From Flavobacteriaceae bacterium (GTDB lineage Bacteria > Bacteroidota > Bacteroidia > Flavobacteriales > Flavobacteriaceae), in the NCBI GenBank assembly GCA_018623655.1, contig JAAZVG010000005.1:1-25682 (forward strand): 25,682 nucleotides of DNA, read 5' to 3'. Within the stretch, counting starts at the first letter, position 1. The number at the start of each line of letters is the position of its first letter. The notes below the pieces were generated by a model. The model was given only the letters and a program-made list of their open reading frames with translations, had not been told where the DNA came from and did no database searches. This document shows positions 7,751 through 17,514 of this stretch, in pieces. The translations under genes were made by a program, and so were the position numbers.

Positions 7751-9229
7751 ATGAAATATTCGATAAGTCTTTTCACACTAATCTTAATCATCTCTTGTGC
7801 TGCGCCATCTGAAGAGTTTAATGCCACAATAGTTATTCCTGAAGTAGCAGATGCCCGAACGGCAGAAACTAAAATATCGCTAGCTAAGGAATGGGTAACT
7901 GTAGCACCAGACATATCAGACGGGCTTTTAGAAACACTGGCCTCACAAATCACAGAACTTGGCATAGAAGTTTCAAAAAAGAAAGAAGGATCAGCGAATT
8001 TAATGCTGAATCTTGATGCATCTCTTGATACAGAATCTTATCGACTTCAAATAACAGAAAGAGGCGTTGAAATTACCGGAGGCTCTGAGGCCGGAGTATT
8101 TTATGCCTGGCAAACGCTAAGACAATTGCTTTACAATCATTTATGGAGTGGGGAAAGCTGGAAAGCAGTGGATCTTTCTGATACTGCCAAATATACCTAC
8201 CGAGGTTATATGCTTGATATTTCGAGGCACTTTTTCGGGGTTGAAGTCATAAAATCGGTCATCGATCAAATTAGTCTTTACAAGATTAATCATATGCACC
8301 TACACCTTTCTGACGATCAAGGATGGCGGATAGAAATCAATAGCTGGCCTAAACTTACCGCTACAGGAGGATCTACCGAAGTTGGCGGTGGAGAAGGAGG
8401 CTATTTGAGTCAAGAAGATTATAAAGAGATTCAACGCTACGCACAAGAACGATTCATTACGATCGTACCAGAAATAGATATCCCAGGACACACCAACGCC
8501 GCTCTAGCTAGCTATGCAGAACTCAACTGTGATGACAAGGCAACAGCGCTTTATACGGGTACTGAAGTAGGTTTTTCGACGCTTTGCGCAGAGAAGGAGA
8601 TCACTTATACATTTTTATCAGATGTATTTACGGAGCTTGCAGAAATCACTGAGGGTCCGTACTTGCATATTGGAGGTGACGAATCACATGTAACTTCTGA
8701 TGAGGATTATGTAAGAATCGTTGAATTCACTCTCGAAAAGGTGATAGCTCTAGGAAAAACACCTATCGGATGGGACGAAATTGCCAACGCAAAACTTGAT
8801 GAGCGAACAATATCACAATACTGGGCAAGCAGCGAAAACACCAGTCTTGCAGCAAGTAAAAAGGCCTCAGTGATCATTTCGCCAGCGGCCCATGCCTATT
8901 TAGACATGCAATACGATTCACTTACTCCACTTGGCCTTCACTGGGCAGGATATTTACCTGTTAAAAAATCTTATAACTGGAACCCTGAAGCACTTGTAGA
9001 ACAACTAGACCCCGAACAGATTGTTGGTGTTGAGGCCCCATTATGGTCAGAAACCCTAGAAAATCTAGAAGACATCGAGTACATGACTTTTCCGCGCCTC
9101 CCTGGGCTGGCAGAAATTGCTTGGAGTACCAAAGACCGAAGATCCTGGGAATCTTATAAGCGAATTTTAGAAAGACATATCGAGTGGTTTGAGAAGAAAG
9201 GAATTAACACCTATAAGTCTCTCGAATAA
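7751..9229 (+). CDS. GH20 beta-N-acetylhexosaminidase lipoprotein
   Basis: This 492-residue family 20 glycoside hydrolase releases terminal beta-linked GlcNAc or GalNAc by substrate-assisted catalysis. The lipobox LIISC (C16) indicates outer-membrane or periplasmic anchoring. An N-terminal GH20b-like domain (about 25-135) precedes the TIM barrel. Barrel motifs are HLHLSDDQGW (from H183), PEIDIPGH, and HIGGDESH, whose D310 and E311 are the catalytic Asp-Glu pair. It is shorter than many Bacteroides enzymes of the family because nothing follows the catalytic barrel. It lies 11 bases behind the NagB-PIG-L gene, so GlcNAc release and amino-sugar catabolism are probably co-expressed. Its stop codon is 6 bases from the end of the convergent FG-GAP gene. 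Confidence 0.95.
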   Translation: MKYSISLFTLILIISCAAPSEEFNATIVIPEVADARTAETKISLAKEWVTVAPDISDGLLETLASQITELGIEVSKKKEGSANLMLNLDASLDTESYRLQITERGVEITGGSEAGVFYAWQTLRQLLYNHLWSGESWKAVDLSDTAKYTYRGYMLDISRHFFGVEVIKSVIDQISLYKINHMHLHLSDDQGWRIEINSWPKLTATGGSTEVGGGEGGYLSQEDYKEIQRYAQERFITIVPEIDIPGHTNAALASYAELNCDDKATALYTGTEVGFSTLCAEKEITYTFLSDVFTELAEITEGPYLHIGGDESHVTSDEDYVRIVEFTLEKVIALGKTPIGWDEIANAKLDERTISQYWASSENTSLAASKKASVIISPAAHAYLDMQYDSLTPLGLHWAGYLPVKKSYNWNPEALVEQLDPEQIVGVEAPLWSETLENLEDIEYMTFPRLPGLAEIAWSTKDRRSWESYKRILERHIEWFEKKGINTYKSLE

Positions 9230-9235
9230 CAAAAG

Positions 9236-12200
9236 CTATTTATCGTAGATCACCAGTTTATCATTGTTTTGCGAGGTAATGTATCGATATTCGCTATTGA
9301 CCTTTTTGATTCGAATTAGATCACGCGCATTGCCCGTCACATGAAAATTAGACTGTCTGTTCACCGACCATTGATCATTGACCCAATCAATTTGTAGGCC
9401 ATTGAGCGCATCAAGCGCGCCAAAGAAAGGTTCATTTCCATAGTCGTTTCCGACAATTAAAATAACTATCTTATCCTCACCGCCTACTTTTTCGAAACCG
9501 TAAACAGGTGCCCATTGTGCTTCAAACGGTAGGTCTTGAGCAGCAACACTTGCGTTTCCTTGATTCTGAAGAACTACTGATGAATCGTAATTAATCTCAT
9601 AGATTTCAAATACATCGAGTTCAGCTGTGATACTTTCTAAAGTGGCAGTTGCAAAATCGTGATACGATTCGAATCGATTTCTAAAATAGGGGCTCTGTCC
9701 ATAGAGGTTGCCCCAGAAACTAACCGGGTAAGAGTCCCAATCTCCTTCTTGATTTTTATTCGAAGCGAAAAGGATGGGTTCTTCGAAACCGTTTTGATCA
9801 AAGTCTTTAACCAAAAGATTAAGAGGCTTATCCGCATCAATATGATAATTATGATTCTGACCGATATTCCCGAGGAAGAGATCTTGATCTCCATCATTGT
9901 CATAATCGATAAGACGAAGCGATCTCCACCATCCGAGCTTATTCTCAAACCCTTGAATCGGCTTTGCTACGAACGACTCACCATTCTGATTATGCATCCA
10001 CTCAACAGGTCTAAATGGACCTCCAATAATTAAATCTTCAAAGCCATCAGCATCGAAATCATAAGCCTTTGCGAAAGTCAAACCTAGCTTTCTATTACCA
10101 TAATCCAATTTCTTATCATCGAGTTTTTCCCAGCCAGTATCTGCTTGAATCAGCAACATCGAGGGGTCGGGGTGTGGATATTCAAAGATCTTCACTTTGC
10201 CACTAAGGAAAAGTTCAACGAATCCATCGCCATTCATATCAATGGGAGTAACATCACTAACCTGAGTATCTAGTTTATAGTTATCAGAAAGTTCGAAATG
10301 CCCCCCTTTATTGATTATGAAATGTAAGACCGAATAATAGCTTCTTGTCTGATATTCATTGTGGGTCGAAATAACAATCAGATCTGTATACCCATCATTA
10401 TTTACATCTGCTACAACCCCTGTTTCGATAAGTAGTTCCTCGTCAATCAAATCTGCCAAACTATAAACCTCAAAAGAACCATCTGATTGTTGAATATTCC
10501 ACTGAACGTCTTCTACCATAGCGCCAAAAACAACCCAGTCATCTAATTCGTCCTTATTAAAGTCTGCTTTTTGAAGCCGTGGGCCCTGTTCAGAAATCTT
10601 AGCTCCCAACAATCGTTGAATCTGAAAATCTCCTAATTCAGGCTGCTTATGAGTGTATGTAGATTCGACAGCTGAAAATGTGTTTTCAATTCTAATTGGA
10701 CTAAACAGAAGGTTAACTCCCTCTGTGTTTTCTACGGCATCTGAATAGTTAACACTTAAGGTTGTATTCGGAGTAACCGCGTCGATTCTCTGGTGCTTTC
10801 CATCAGGCCAAAGTACCTCAACAGCATACACTTTCTCTTCGTTTCCTAAACCAAAAAAGAGGCGATCGTCAACACTAGACATGTATCCGCGTGTATGGTA
10901 ATTGGTCTGTTGTTGAAACTGTCCATCGGGAGCGTAAAGAACAACTTTAGCCCCAATTCCTGTTGGGTTGTTTAATGGGCCTTCTAGGTCAATAGTTATT
11001 GATTGATTTTTGTGGTCACTCTTATTTTCAAAGACAAACGCCTCATCGTGAATGTTATTAACAACATAATCTAAGTCACCATCATTGTCTAAGTCTACAA
11101 AGACCGCTCCATTCGAAAATGAGGGTAAACCAAGCCCCCAGTCATCGCTTTTGTTCTCGAATCGTTTACCTTCAATATTTTGATAGGCGTAGTTTTTCTG
11201 TTTAATAACCGGAACCTTAGTAAGTAATACCTCAGAACTCACAAAATTCTCTACCCCCTGTCTAAAGTTGGTGAAGTCTTTATCGGTTACATCTCTCGGA
11301 AATCCATTGGTAATGAAAAGGTCTCGATAGCCATCATTATCTGCATCAAAAAAGAGCGGAGACCAACTCCAATCGGTTTGATAGACATCGTAGAACATAC
11401 CTACCTCAGGAGAAGGTAATCCATCAGGCGTGCCTAAATGAAGCATATTTCTAGAATGCTGAGACTCGTAATCCCATTGCTGGTCAAGCAAGGTCTTTTG
11501 GTAGTTACTAAGGGTGATCGTTGTCTTCTTGCGATAATTAGTCTCTCCGAGCATGTCTAAGAATATGAGATCATCATATCCATCGTTATTGATGTCAGCT
11601 GCATCAACCCCCATCGAGAACATACTCTGATGTTTGAATATCTCACGAGCTGCAGTCAGAAATGTACCATCTTGCTGATTAATATAGACCAGATCATTAG
11701 AGATATAGTCGTTTGCAATAACGATATCTGGCCATGTATCGTGATTGACATCGCTAATCACAATACCTAACCCAAAACCTTCAACTAAGATCCCGGCTTC
11801 TTTAGTAACATTAGAAAAACTCCCGTCTCCATTATTCCTGAAAAGCGCATCATTACTGGGTGCTGATCCATCAACTACCTTGTTGCGATAATTCATAGGA
11901 ATTGACTCAGACTGCTCATTATTGATCACATAGAGATCTAAAAATCCGTCTTTGTTATAATCAAAAAACACCGCTCCCATGCTATTACCGGTGTGTTCAA
12001 GACCAAAGGCCTCGGTTTGGTCTGAAAAAGAAAGTTTACCCTGGGCATCGAGGCCTTCGTTTATCCACAAAATGTTTCGACGATTTTCGGTGTTCATCGC
12101 AGTACAGACATAAAGATCTAGCCAGCCATCTCCATTTACATCCGCATAAGTAGCGCCCGTGGCCCACTGGTTAGCCATCTCAATTCCTGACATCTCAGTG

Positions 12201-12481
12201 TGATCTTCGAACACCAAGTCACCTTTATTGATGTAAAGCGCATTACCTACCTGATTCCCGGTAAAAAAAAGATCTCTAAAACCATCATTGGTAAAATCTG
12301 CGCTTACCACACCCCCTCCGTTAAAAATATATTCCTCGGTCAGAATATTAAAAGAACCGTCTTCTGTGATTGTATTTGAAAAATATATCCCGCTATCTGT
12401 AGACGATACTCTTTCAAAAAGTGAATCTGAAAAAGAACAGGAAGATAGTAGTATAAGAATAAAGAAGAAAGTTATTCGCAT
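9236..12481 (-). CDS. FG-GAP/VCBS-repeat and ASPIC/UnbV-domain lipoprotein
   Basis: This 1081-residue lipoprotein (lipobox LLSSC, C15) is built largely of beta-propeller-like repeats. I count about twelve calcium-binding DxNxDGxxD-type motifs, for example DVNGDGWLDL, DYNKDGFLDL, DADNDGYRDL, DLDNDGDLDY and DYDNDGDQDL. An ASPIC/UnbV module sits near residues 505-575 (from NPTGIGAKV to the WPDGK segment), splitting the repeats into two blocks. Proteins of this architecture often accompany SusC/SusD pairs in Bacteroidetes, but their biochemical role is not settled. Surface glycan or glycoprotein binding is a reasonable guess. It is divergent from SusC across a 190-base spacer. The ATG at 12481 gives a proper lipoprotein signal. 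No enzymatic motif was seen. Confidence 0.9.
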   Translation of the reverse strand: MRITFFFILILLSSCSFSDSLFERVSSTDSGIYFSNTITEDGSFNILTEEYIFNGGGVVSADFTNDGFRDLFFTGNQVGNALYINKGDLVFEDHTEMSGIEMANQWATGATYADVNGDGWLDLYVCTAMNTENRRNILWINEGLDAQGKLSFSDQTEAFGLEHTGNSMGAVFFDYNKDGFLDLYVINNEQSESIPMNYRNKVVDGSAPSNDALFRNNGDGSFSNVTKEAGILVEGFGLGIVISDVNHDTWPDIVIANDYISNDLVYINQQDGTFLTAAREIFKHQSMFSMGVDAADINNDGYDDLIFLDMLGETNYRKKTTITLSNYQKTLLDQQWDYESQHSRNMLHLGTPDGLPSPEVGMFYDVYQTDWSWSPLFFDADNDGYRDLFITNGFPRDVTDKDFTNFRQGVENFVSSEVLLTKVPVIKQKNYAYQNIEGKRFENKSDDWGLGLPSFSNGAVFVDLDNDGDLDYVVNNIHDEAFVFENKSDHKNQSITIDLEGPLNNPTGIGAKVVLYAPDGQFQQQTNYHTRGYMSSVDDRLFFGLGNEEKVYAVEVLWPDGKHQRIDAVTPNTTLSVNYSDAVENTEGVNLLFSPIRIENTFSAVESTYTHKQPELGDFQIQRLLGAKISEQGPRLQKADFNKDELDDWVVFGAMVEDVQWNIQQSDGSFEVYSLADLIDEELLIETGVVADVNNDGYTDLIVISTHNEYQTRSYYSVLHFIINKGGHFELSDNYKLDTQVSDVTPIDMNGDGFVELFLSGKVKIFEYPHPDPSMLLIQADTGWEKLDDKKLDYGNRKLGLTFAKAYDFDADGFEDLIIGGPFRPVEWMHNQNGESFVAKPIQGFENKLGWWRSLRLIDYDNDGDQDLFLGNIGQNHNYHIDADKPLNLLVKDFDQNGFEEPILFASNKNQEGDWDSYPVSFWGNLYGQSPYFRNRFESYHDFATATLESITAELDVFEIYEINYDSSVVLQNQGNASVAAQDLPFEAQWAPVYGFEKVGGEDKIVILIVGNDYGNEPFFGALDALNGLQIDWVNDQWSVNRQSNFHVTGNARDLIRIKKVNSEYRYITSQNNDKLVIYDK

Positions 12482-12671
12482 TACCTCTATTTTATTTAGT
12501 CATTTAATGGGGCAATATATGACCATTGTCTTCAAGAAAATGAAAAATATGGTTGAATTTAGGTCAAAGCACTCCAAATTCTGATCATATCCAAAAAAGA
12601 TTAAGAAAAATTTTGAGAGGATGTAAAAAATTCCTAAAGTTATGTATCTAATTAACAAACTATTAACCATT
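12482..12671. other. divergent spacer between the FG-GAP lipoprotein gene and SusC
   Basis: This is the longest gene-free stretch in the window and is AT-rich. It must hold promoters for both directions. The plus-strand candidate is described separately (12613-12642). On the minus strand a TATTTTTC element follows TTTG after only 15 bases, too short to be convincing. No clear operator palindrome, hairpin or riboswitch-like structure was seen. Confidence 0.5.
12613..12642 (+). promoter_or_regulatory. possible promoter of the susC-susD operon
   Basis: TTG at 12613-12615 (within TTTTG) is followed after 19 bases by TAAAGTTA at 12635-12642, an imperfect match to TAnnTTTG. If real, transcription starts near 12648. 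That lies after the upstream ATG at 12642 and supports initiation at the ATG at 12672. Confidence 0.33.
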
Positions 12672-15600
12672 ATGAACAAAATCAAATTATTTTTGATAGC
12701 TCTTATTATGGGTTCAACTAGCGCGCTATTGGCCCAGACGGTTACGGGTACCGTTAGCAGTGCTGACGGGCCTTTACCGGGAGCTACAGTGTTAATTAAA
12801 GGGACCGCAATTGGTACATCCACCGACTTTGACGGTAACTTTAGTATTGAAGCTTCAAGTGAAGATGTGCTGGTAATTTCTTTTATCGGATACACCACTA
12901 AAGAAGTCTTAGTGGGCAGTCAGAGCGAGATCAATGTGATGCTCGACTCTTCGAATGTCCTAGATGAAGTGATCGTTGTAGGATACGGTACGCAAACTAG
13001 AGGAGGGGTTACCGGTTCGGTTGCCACGGTTGACATGTCAGAGGCAGTCAAAACTCCTGTAGTTAACGCAGCTGAGACCCTACAAGGCCGTGTTACCGGG
13101 GTAAATGTTGTAACCAACGCCAACCCAGGTGCTGCTCCGAAGATCACGATCCGCGGTTTTGGTACAAGTAACAGTACGAACCCATTGTATATTATTGATG
13201 GGGTACAAACCGATGACCCTTTAGTACTTAATAATATCAACCCTAACGACATCGAACAGATGAACGTTTTAAAGGATGGGGCGGCAGCTATTTATGGTGC
13301 TCGTGCTTCTAATGGGGTTGTTATCATTACTACTAAAGGCGGAGGATACAACATGTCAAAGGCAGCAATCTCTGTAGACCTATACACAGGAACACAGCAA
13401 TTATCGAATGCACCTGAGATGTTAAATGCTCAACAGCACGCCGATATGATCTGGCAAAGTTACATTAATGATGGAATTACACCTTCTCACCCACAATACG
13501 GTTCAGGTGCTTCTCCTGTTGTACCTTCAAGTATTGTAGGATACACGCGTGTTATTTCATATGATCCGATTGTATTTGCTGCGCCAGGAGTTTTCACAGC
13601 TAATGTAAACCCAGGAGGAACCGATTGGATCGACGCTGTAACTCGAGATGCTCAGGTCACCAATGCCGCTTTCTCAATCGCTAATGGTAACGCATCATCT
13701 AAATACTACTTTGGTTTAAACTATTTAGATCGAGAAGGTATTATGGATTATACAGGTTTCAAAAGAGGAAGTCTTAAGTTTAATAGCGAGGCTAAGTCTG
13801 GCAAATTCACAGTTGGTCAACACCTTAATATTTCGTACACCAATACAATGCCTGGTGTAGATGAGGCCATTGAAGGCGCTATGCGTATTACACCACTTTT
13901 ACCTGTAGTAGACAATGATGGAAACTACACTGGGGTAGCTGGACCAGGTTTGAGTAATACTCGTAACCCTGCTGCACAGCTCTATCGTACAAGAAACGAC
14001 TACTTCAAGCGTTTCAATCTTATTGGAGATATCTATGCTCAAATGGAACTAGCTGACGGACTAACAGCAAAAACAACCTTTGCTGGAGGGTTCAATACTT
14101 TTGATTCTCGTCAGTTCACCTCATTAGATCCTGAGCACGGTGAACCTATTTCTACTCAAACTCTTAATGAACAGAACCAGACTTCTTATAACTGGAACTG
14201 GACGACTACACTTAATCTTAATAAGAACTTTGGATCTCATTCATTAAATGCTCTCGCTGGTATTGAGTGGGTTAAAGAGTCAGGAAAAGGAAGCGGAATT
14301 CAAAGAACGGGTTACCTTTTCGAGACGCCTGACTTTTATCTACTTAATAATGGTTCAGGAACACCTAACGTGTATTATGCCTATGATGGATTTAGTTCTC
14401 TTTATTCATTATTTGGAACAGCAAATTACTCCTATGACAGTAAGTACTATGCTACCGTTACTGTACGTCGTGATGAATCATCCCGCTTCATGGGAGATAA
14501 TAAGAGTGATATTTTCCCATCTGCTAGTGTAGGTTGGGACTTAAGCAACGAAGATTTCTTCAACGCTGACGGTCTAATAAACCGAATGAAGATTAAGGCC
14601 TCTTGGGGTCAGTTAGGTAACCAAACACTGCCAGCAAACAATCCGACCATTAATATTTCTGGCTTAAGTGAGAGTTTAGCTAACTACTCTTTTAACGATA
14701 GCGCTATCTCACAAGGTGCGATCCTTCAACAAGTAGGTAACCCTAACCTTCGTTGGGAAACTTCAGAGACTACCAACTTCGGTGTTGATCTAGGGCTTTT
14801 AGATTACAAATTATCTATCTCGGCGGAATACTTTAATATTAAAACTAAAGACCTTATTACAAGAGATAATAGCCTGATCAGTACAACAGCTATTGATGCT
14901 GGTGCGCCACTGGTAAACCTAGGAGATATTGAGAACACTGGTTTTGATTTGGCTTTAGGTTATGCAGATGAGACTGCAACAGGATTTACTTACGATATAA
15001 GTGTTAACCTATCGCACTATAAAAACAATGTGGTTCGTCTGATTGGTGATGCGCCGGTAGCTGGTAGAGGAGATCTTCGTAACGGTTCTGTAACAAGAAC
15101 AGAAGTAGGAGATGAAATGTCTTACTATTTTGGTCTAAAGCAGACAGGTTTAGATAGCAATGGACGTATGACTTTTGAAGACCTGAACGGAGATGGTCAA
15201 ATTACTGCTGATGACCGCCAAAAGATCGGTTCACCTCATCCAGATTTCACTTATGGTATCAATTTAAATCTAGGATATAAAGGGTTTGACTTGTCAGCCT
15301 TTTTTAACGGATCACAAGGAAACGATGCCTACAACTATAGCAAAGTCTTTACCGACTTTGGTTACTTCTTCTTAGGTAACAGAAGTGCGAGAGTATTAGA
15401 TGCCTGGACACCAAGCAACACTGACACTATGGTGCCAGCAGTATCAAGCTCTTATCCACTAAATGAATCATCAGCTAATAGCTATTTCGTAGAAGATGCT
15501 TCATTCCTAAGATTAAAAAACCTTCAGCTAGGTTATACACTACCAGACACCGCTTTAAAGGCAATTGGAGCTGAAAGTGTTAGATTGTACCTTCAAGGTA

Positions 15601-15737
15601 CTAACCTATTTACTATAACAGACTATACTGGTTTTGATCCAGAGGTAGTTGCTTACGATAACTTAAGTCTAGGAATAGACTCTAGAGTTTATCCATTTGC
15701 TAAAACTATTTCTATAGGAACTAATATTAAATTCTAA
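12672..15737 (+). CDS. SusC/RagA-type TonB-dependent outer-membrane transporter
   Basis: This SusC-family transporter of about 1021 residues imports oligosaccharides or peptides with a SusD partner. I chose the ATG at 12672 because it starts a clean Sec signal peptide (MNKIKLFLIALIMGS, ending LLAQ); the reading frame extends to an ATG at 12642, but that adds ten residues before the signal. Domains in order are: a carboxypeptidase-regulatory-like domain (about 23-92), the DEVIVVGYG element typical of SusC proteins (98-106), the plug (about 107-225, with NPLYIIDGVQ), and the 22-strand barrel to the C-terminus, ending in the barrel-type IGTNIKF. SusD follows after 6 bases. Arg codons are often CGT, unlike the CGA/AGA-rich neighbours, as expected for a highly expressed gene. 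The substrate is inferred to be an amino-sugar glycan from nearby GH20 and glycosylasparaginase. Confidence 0.95.
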   Translation: MNKIKLFLIALIMGSTSALLAQTVTGTVSSADGPLPGATVLIKGTAIGTSTDFDGNFSIEASSEDVLVISFIGYTTKEVLVGSQSEINVMLDSSNVLDEVIVVGYGTQTRGGVTGSVATVDMSEAVKTPVVNAAETLQGRVTGVNVVTNANPGAAPKITIRGFGTSNSTNPLYIIDGVQTDDPLVLNNINPNDIEQMNVLKDGAAAIYGARASNGVVIITTKGGGYNMSKAAISVDLYTGTQQLSNAPEMLNAQQHADMIWQSYINDGITPSHPQYGSGASPVVPSSIVGYTRVISYDPIVFAAPGVFTANVNPGGTDWIDAVTRDAQVTNAAFSIANGNASSKYYFGLNYLDREGIMDYTGFKRGSLKFNSEAKSGKFTVGQHLNISYTNTMPGVDEAIEGAMRITPLLPVVDNDGNYTGVAGPGLSNTRNPAAQLYRTRNDYFKRFNLIGDIYAQMELADGLTAKTTFAGGFNTFDSRQFTSLDPEHGEPISTQTLNEQNQTSYNWNWTTTLNLNKNFGSHSLNALAGIEWVKESGKGSGIQRTGYLFETPDFYLLNNGSGTPNVYYAYDGFSSLYSLFGTANYSYDSKYYATVTVRRDESSRFMGDNKSDIFPSASVGWDLSNEDFFNADGLINRMKIKASWGQLGNQTLPANNPTINISGLSESLANYSFNDSAISQGAILQQVGNPNLRWETSETTNFGVDLGLLDYKLSISAEYFNIKTKDLITRDNSLISTTAIDAGAPLVNLGDIENTGFDLALGYADETATGFTYDISVNLSHYKNNVVRLIGDAPVAGRGDLRNGSVTRTEVGDEMSYYFGLKQTGLDSNGRMTFEDLNGDGQITADDRQKIGSPHPDFTYGINLNLGYKGFDLSAFFNGSQGNDAYNYSKVFTDFGYFFLGNRSARVLDAWTPSNTDTMVPAVSSSYPLNESSANSYFVEDASFLRLKNLQLGYTLPDTALKAIGAESVRLYLQGTNLFTITDYTGFDPEVVAYDNLSLGIDSRVYPFAKTISIGTNIKF

Positions 15738-15743
15738 AAAAAG

Positions 15744-17435
15744 ATGAAAATGAAAACAAGAATAAGTTTTTTATTTGCGCTTCTACTTGTTATTGCTTGT
15801 AGTAAAGACTTTACTGAGTCACCTGCTGTAGGGGCACTTAGTGATGATGCGCTGAAAAATGCTACGGGAGTAGACTTACTCCTAACCGGAGCCTATTCAA
15901 CACTTAACGCACAGGTAAATGTAGGCTATGGTAATTACTGGGGAAGAGCTGCAGACGATTGGACTGCAGATGTTCTATCAGATGATGCTCATAAAGGGAG
16001 TACTGATGATGATCAGGCCGACCTTAAAGAGATTGAACTTTATAACTGGGATCCGGGGAACGGATACTGGGCTGCCCGTTGGGGAGTTCTATTCGCTGGA
16101 GCAAACCGTGCAAACGCCGTAATTGCTCTAATCAATTCTATTGAAGGCGGTGATTTCTCTGCACAGCTTGCTGAGGCAAGATTCCTCCGTGGTCACTTTA
16201 ATTTTCAAATCCAAAGATATTGGGGTAATGTTCCTTACATATCAGATGAAAATTATGCCATGACCGAATTCAACCAACCTAATTCTGGTCCAATTTGGGA
16301 TAAAATTGAGGCTGATTTTAGTTATGCTAAAGAAAATCTACCTGCTAGTCAGGCAGAGCCAGGCAGACCCAATAAGTGGACTGCAACTGCATACTTAGGT
16401 AAAACCTATATCTATCAATCGAAATTCCCCGCAGCGTTAGCAGAATTTGAAGCGGTAATTAATAGTGGTTCATATGCACTTTTACCTAATTACGTAGACA
16501 ACTTCAAAGCAAAGGGTGAAAATGGTACTGAATCGGTATTTGCAATTCAATTTACTACTGATTCGGGTCAATCATTTAACTCAAATAGCATGGGAACATT
16601 AAACTTCCCTAATCCTGGACCGTTTGGTTCTTGCTGTGGTTTCTACCAACCAACACAGGATTTAGCTAATGCTTTCCAAGTAGATGCCAATGGATTACCG
16701 CTATTAGATACGTATAACGACCAAGATATCGCTAATGATTACGGGGTAAATTCTGATGAATCATTTACTCCTCACGCTGGAGCTCTTGATCCACGTATAG
16801 ATTACACCGTTGGTCGCAGAGGCATTGATTACAATGGTTACGGAGTCCATGTTGGTAAAGACTGGATACGAGCTAATTTCAGTGATATTTCAGGACCTTA
16901 CCTAGGGAAAAAACATGTCTATCACCAAGACGAAGCATCTATTACACAGGCTACTGGTGGATGGGGAGAGCAGTTATCTGGTCTTAACTATCACATTATC
17001 CGTTATGCAGATGTTATCCTTATGGCAGCTGAAGCTGCGGTTGAGGTAGGGCAATTAGACAAGGCACTTGACTATGTCAATCAAATTCGTTTAAGAGCGA
17101 AGAATTCAGATGTAGTTCTAGACGATGACGGTAACCCAGCCGCTAACTACTCTATCGAACCTTACGGTTCGTTTGCTTCTGCTGATTACGCTAGAAAGGC
17201 AGTTCGTTTCGAACGCAGAATAGAGCTCGGAATGGAAGGGCAGCGACTATTTGATCTACGTCGTTGGGGAACTCAAGTTGCAACAATGAATGAGTATTTC
17301 GATAATGAAGCTCGAACCATTTCTAACATTGCACAGAAACGAAGCACTGTGTCTGATAAACACACGCTTCTTCCAATTCCCACTCAAGCAATTGATTTAA
17401 GTGGTGGAATATTAACACAAAATCCAGGTTACTAG
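15744..17435 (+). CDS. SusD/RagB-type glycan-binding lipoprotein
   Basis: This 563-residue surface lipoprotein acts as the lid of the SusC transporter. The lipobox VIAC places the lipid anchor at C19. Family landmarks are LLTGAYSTLN near the N-terminus, ARFLRGHFNFQIQRYWGNVPY in the TPR-like part, IRYADVILMAAEA with VNQIRLRA, and the C-terminal RRIELGMEGQRLFDLRRWG. An ATG at 15750 is an alternative start two codons on and would not change the mature protein. A vicinal Cys pair (C297-C298) is unusual in an exposed protein but its meaning is unknown. The gene starts 6 bases after SusC and is closed by a strong terminator, so the transport operon appears to be just these two genes. Confidence 0.95.
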   Translation: MKMKTRISFLFALLLVIACSKDFTESPAVGALSDDALKNATGVDLLLTGAYSTLNAQVNVGYGNYWGRAADDWTADVLSDDAHKGSTDDDQADLKEIELYNWDPGNGYWAARWGVLFAGANRANAVIALINSIEGGDFSAQLAEARFLRGHFNFQIQRYWGNVPYISDENYAMTEFNQPNSGPIWDKIEADFSYAKENLPASQAEPGRPNKWTATAYLGKTYIYQSKFPAALAEFEAVINSGSYALLPNYVDNFKAKGENGTESVFAIQFTTDSGQSFNSNSMGTLNFPNPGPFGSCCGFYQPTQDLANAFQVDANGLPLLDTYNDQDIANDYGVNSDESFTPHAGALDPRIDYTVGRRGIDYNGYGVHVGKDWIRANFSDISGPYLGKKHVYHQDEASITQATGGWGEQLSGLNYHIIRYADVILMAAEAAVEVGQLDKALDYVNQIRLRAKNSDVVLDDDGNPAANYSIEPYGSFASADYARKAVRFERRIELGMEGQRLFDLRRWGTQVATMNEYFDNEARTISNIAQKRSTVSDKHTLLPIPTQAIDLSGGILTQNPGY

Positions 17436-17462
17436 TTTGAGTAAAGTATTAGCGACCTAACC

Positions 17463-17494
17463 AAAAGGCACTCTTTAATTAGAGTGCCTTTTTT
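17463..17494 (+). terminator. rho-independent terminator of the susC-susD operon
   Basis: A perfect stem GGCACTCT/AGAGTGCC (17467-17474 with 17481-17488), extended by four A-T pairs, encloses the six-base loop TTAATT and runs into a T tract. It begins 27 bases after the SusD stop codon. Confidence 0.9.
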
Positions 17495-17514
17495 ATTTTT
17501 ACATTAAAAAGAAA

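Noticed and set aside
9659..10033. Plus-strand open frame of 124 codons inside the FG-GAP gene
   Set aside because: It is a shadow of the repeat-rich gene on the other strand; it has low-complexity Ile-rich sequence and no recognisable domain.
12642..12671. Upstream ATG at 12642 as the susC start
   Set aside because: It adds ten residues before a well-formed Sec signal peptide and would lie upstream of the predicted transcription start.
12500..12898. Minus-strand frame of 132 codons covering the susC upstream region
   Set aside because: Most of it is antisense to the susC signal and first domain; the rest is AT-rich spacer with no protein features.
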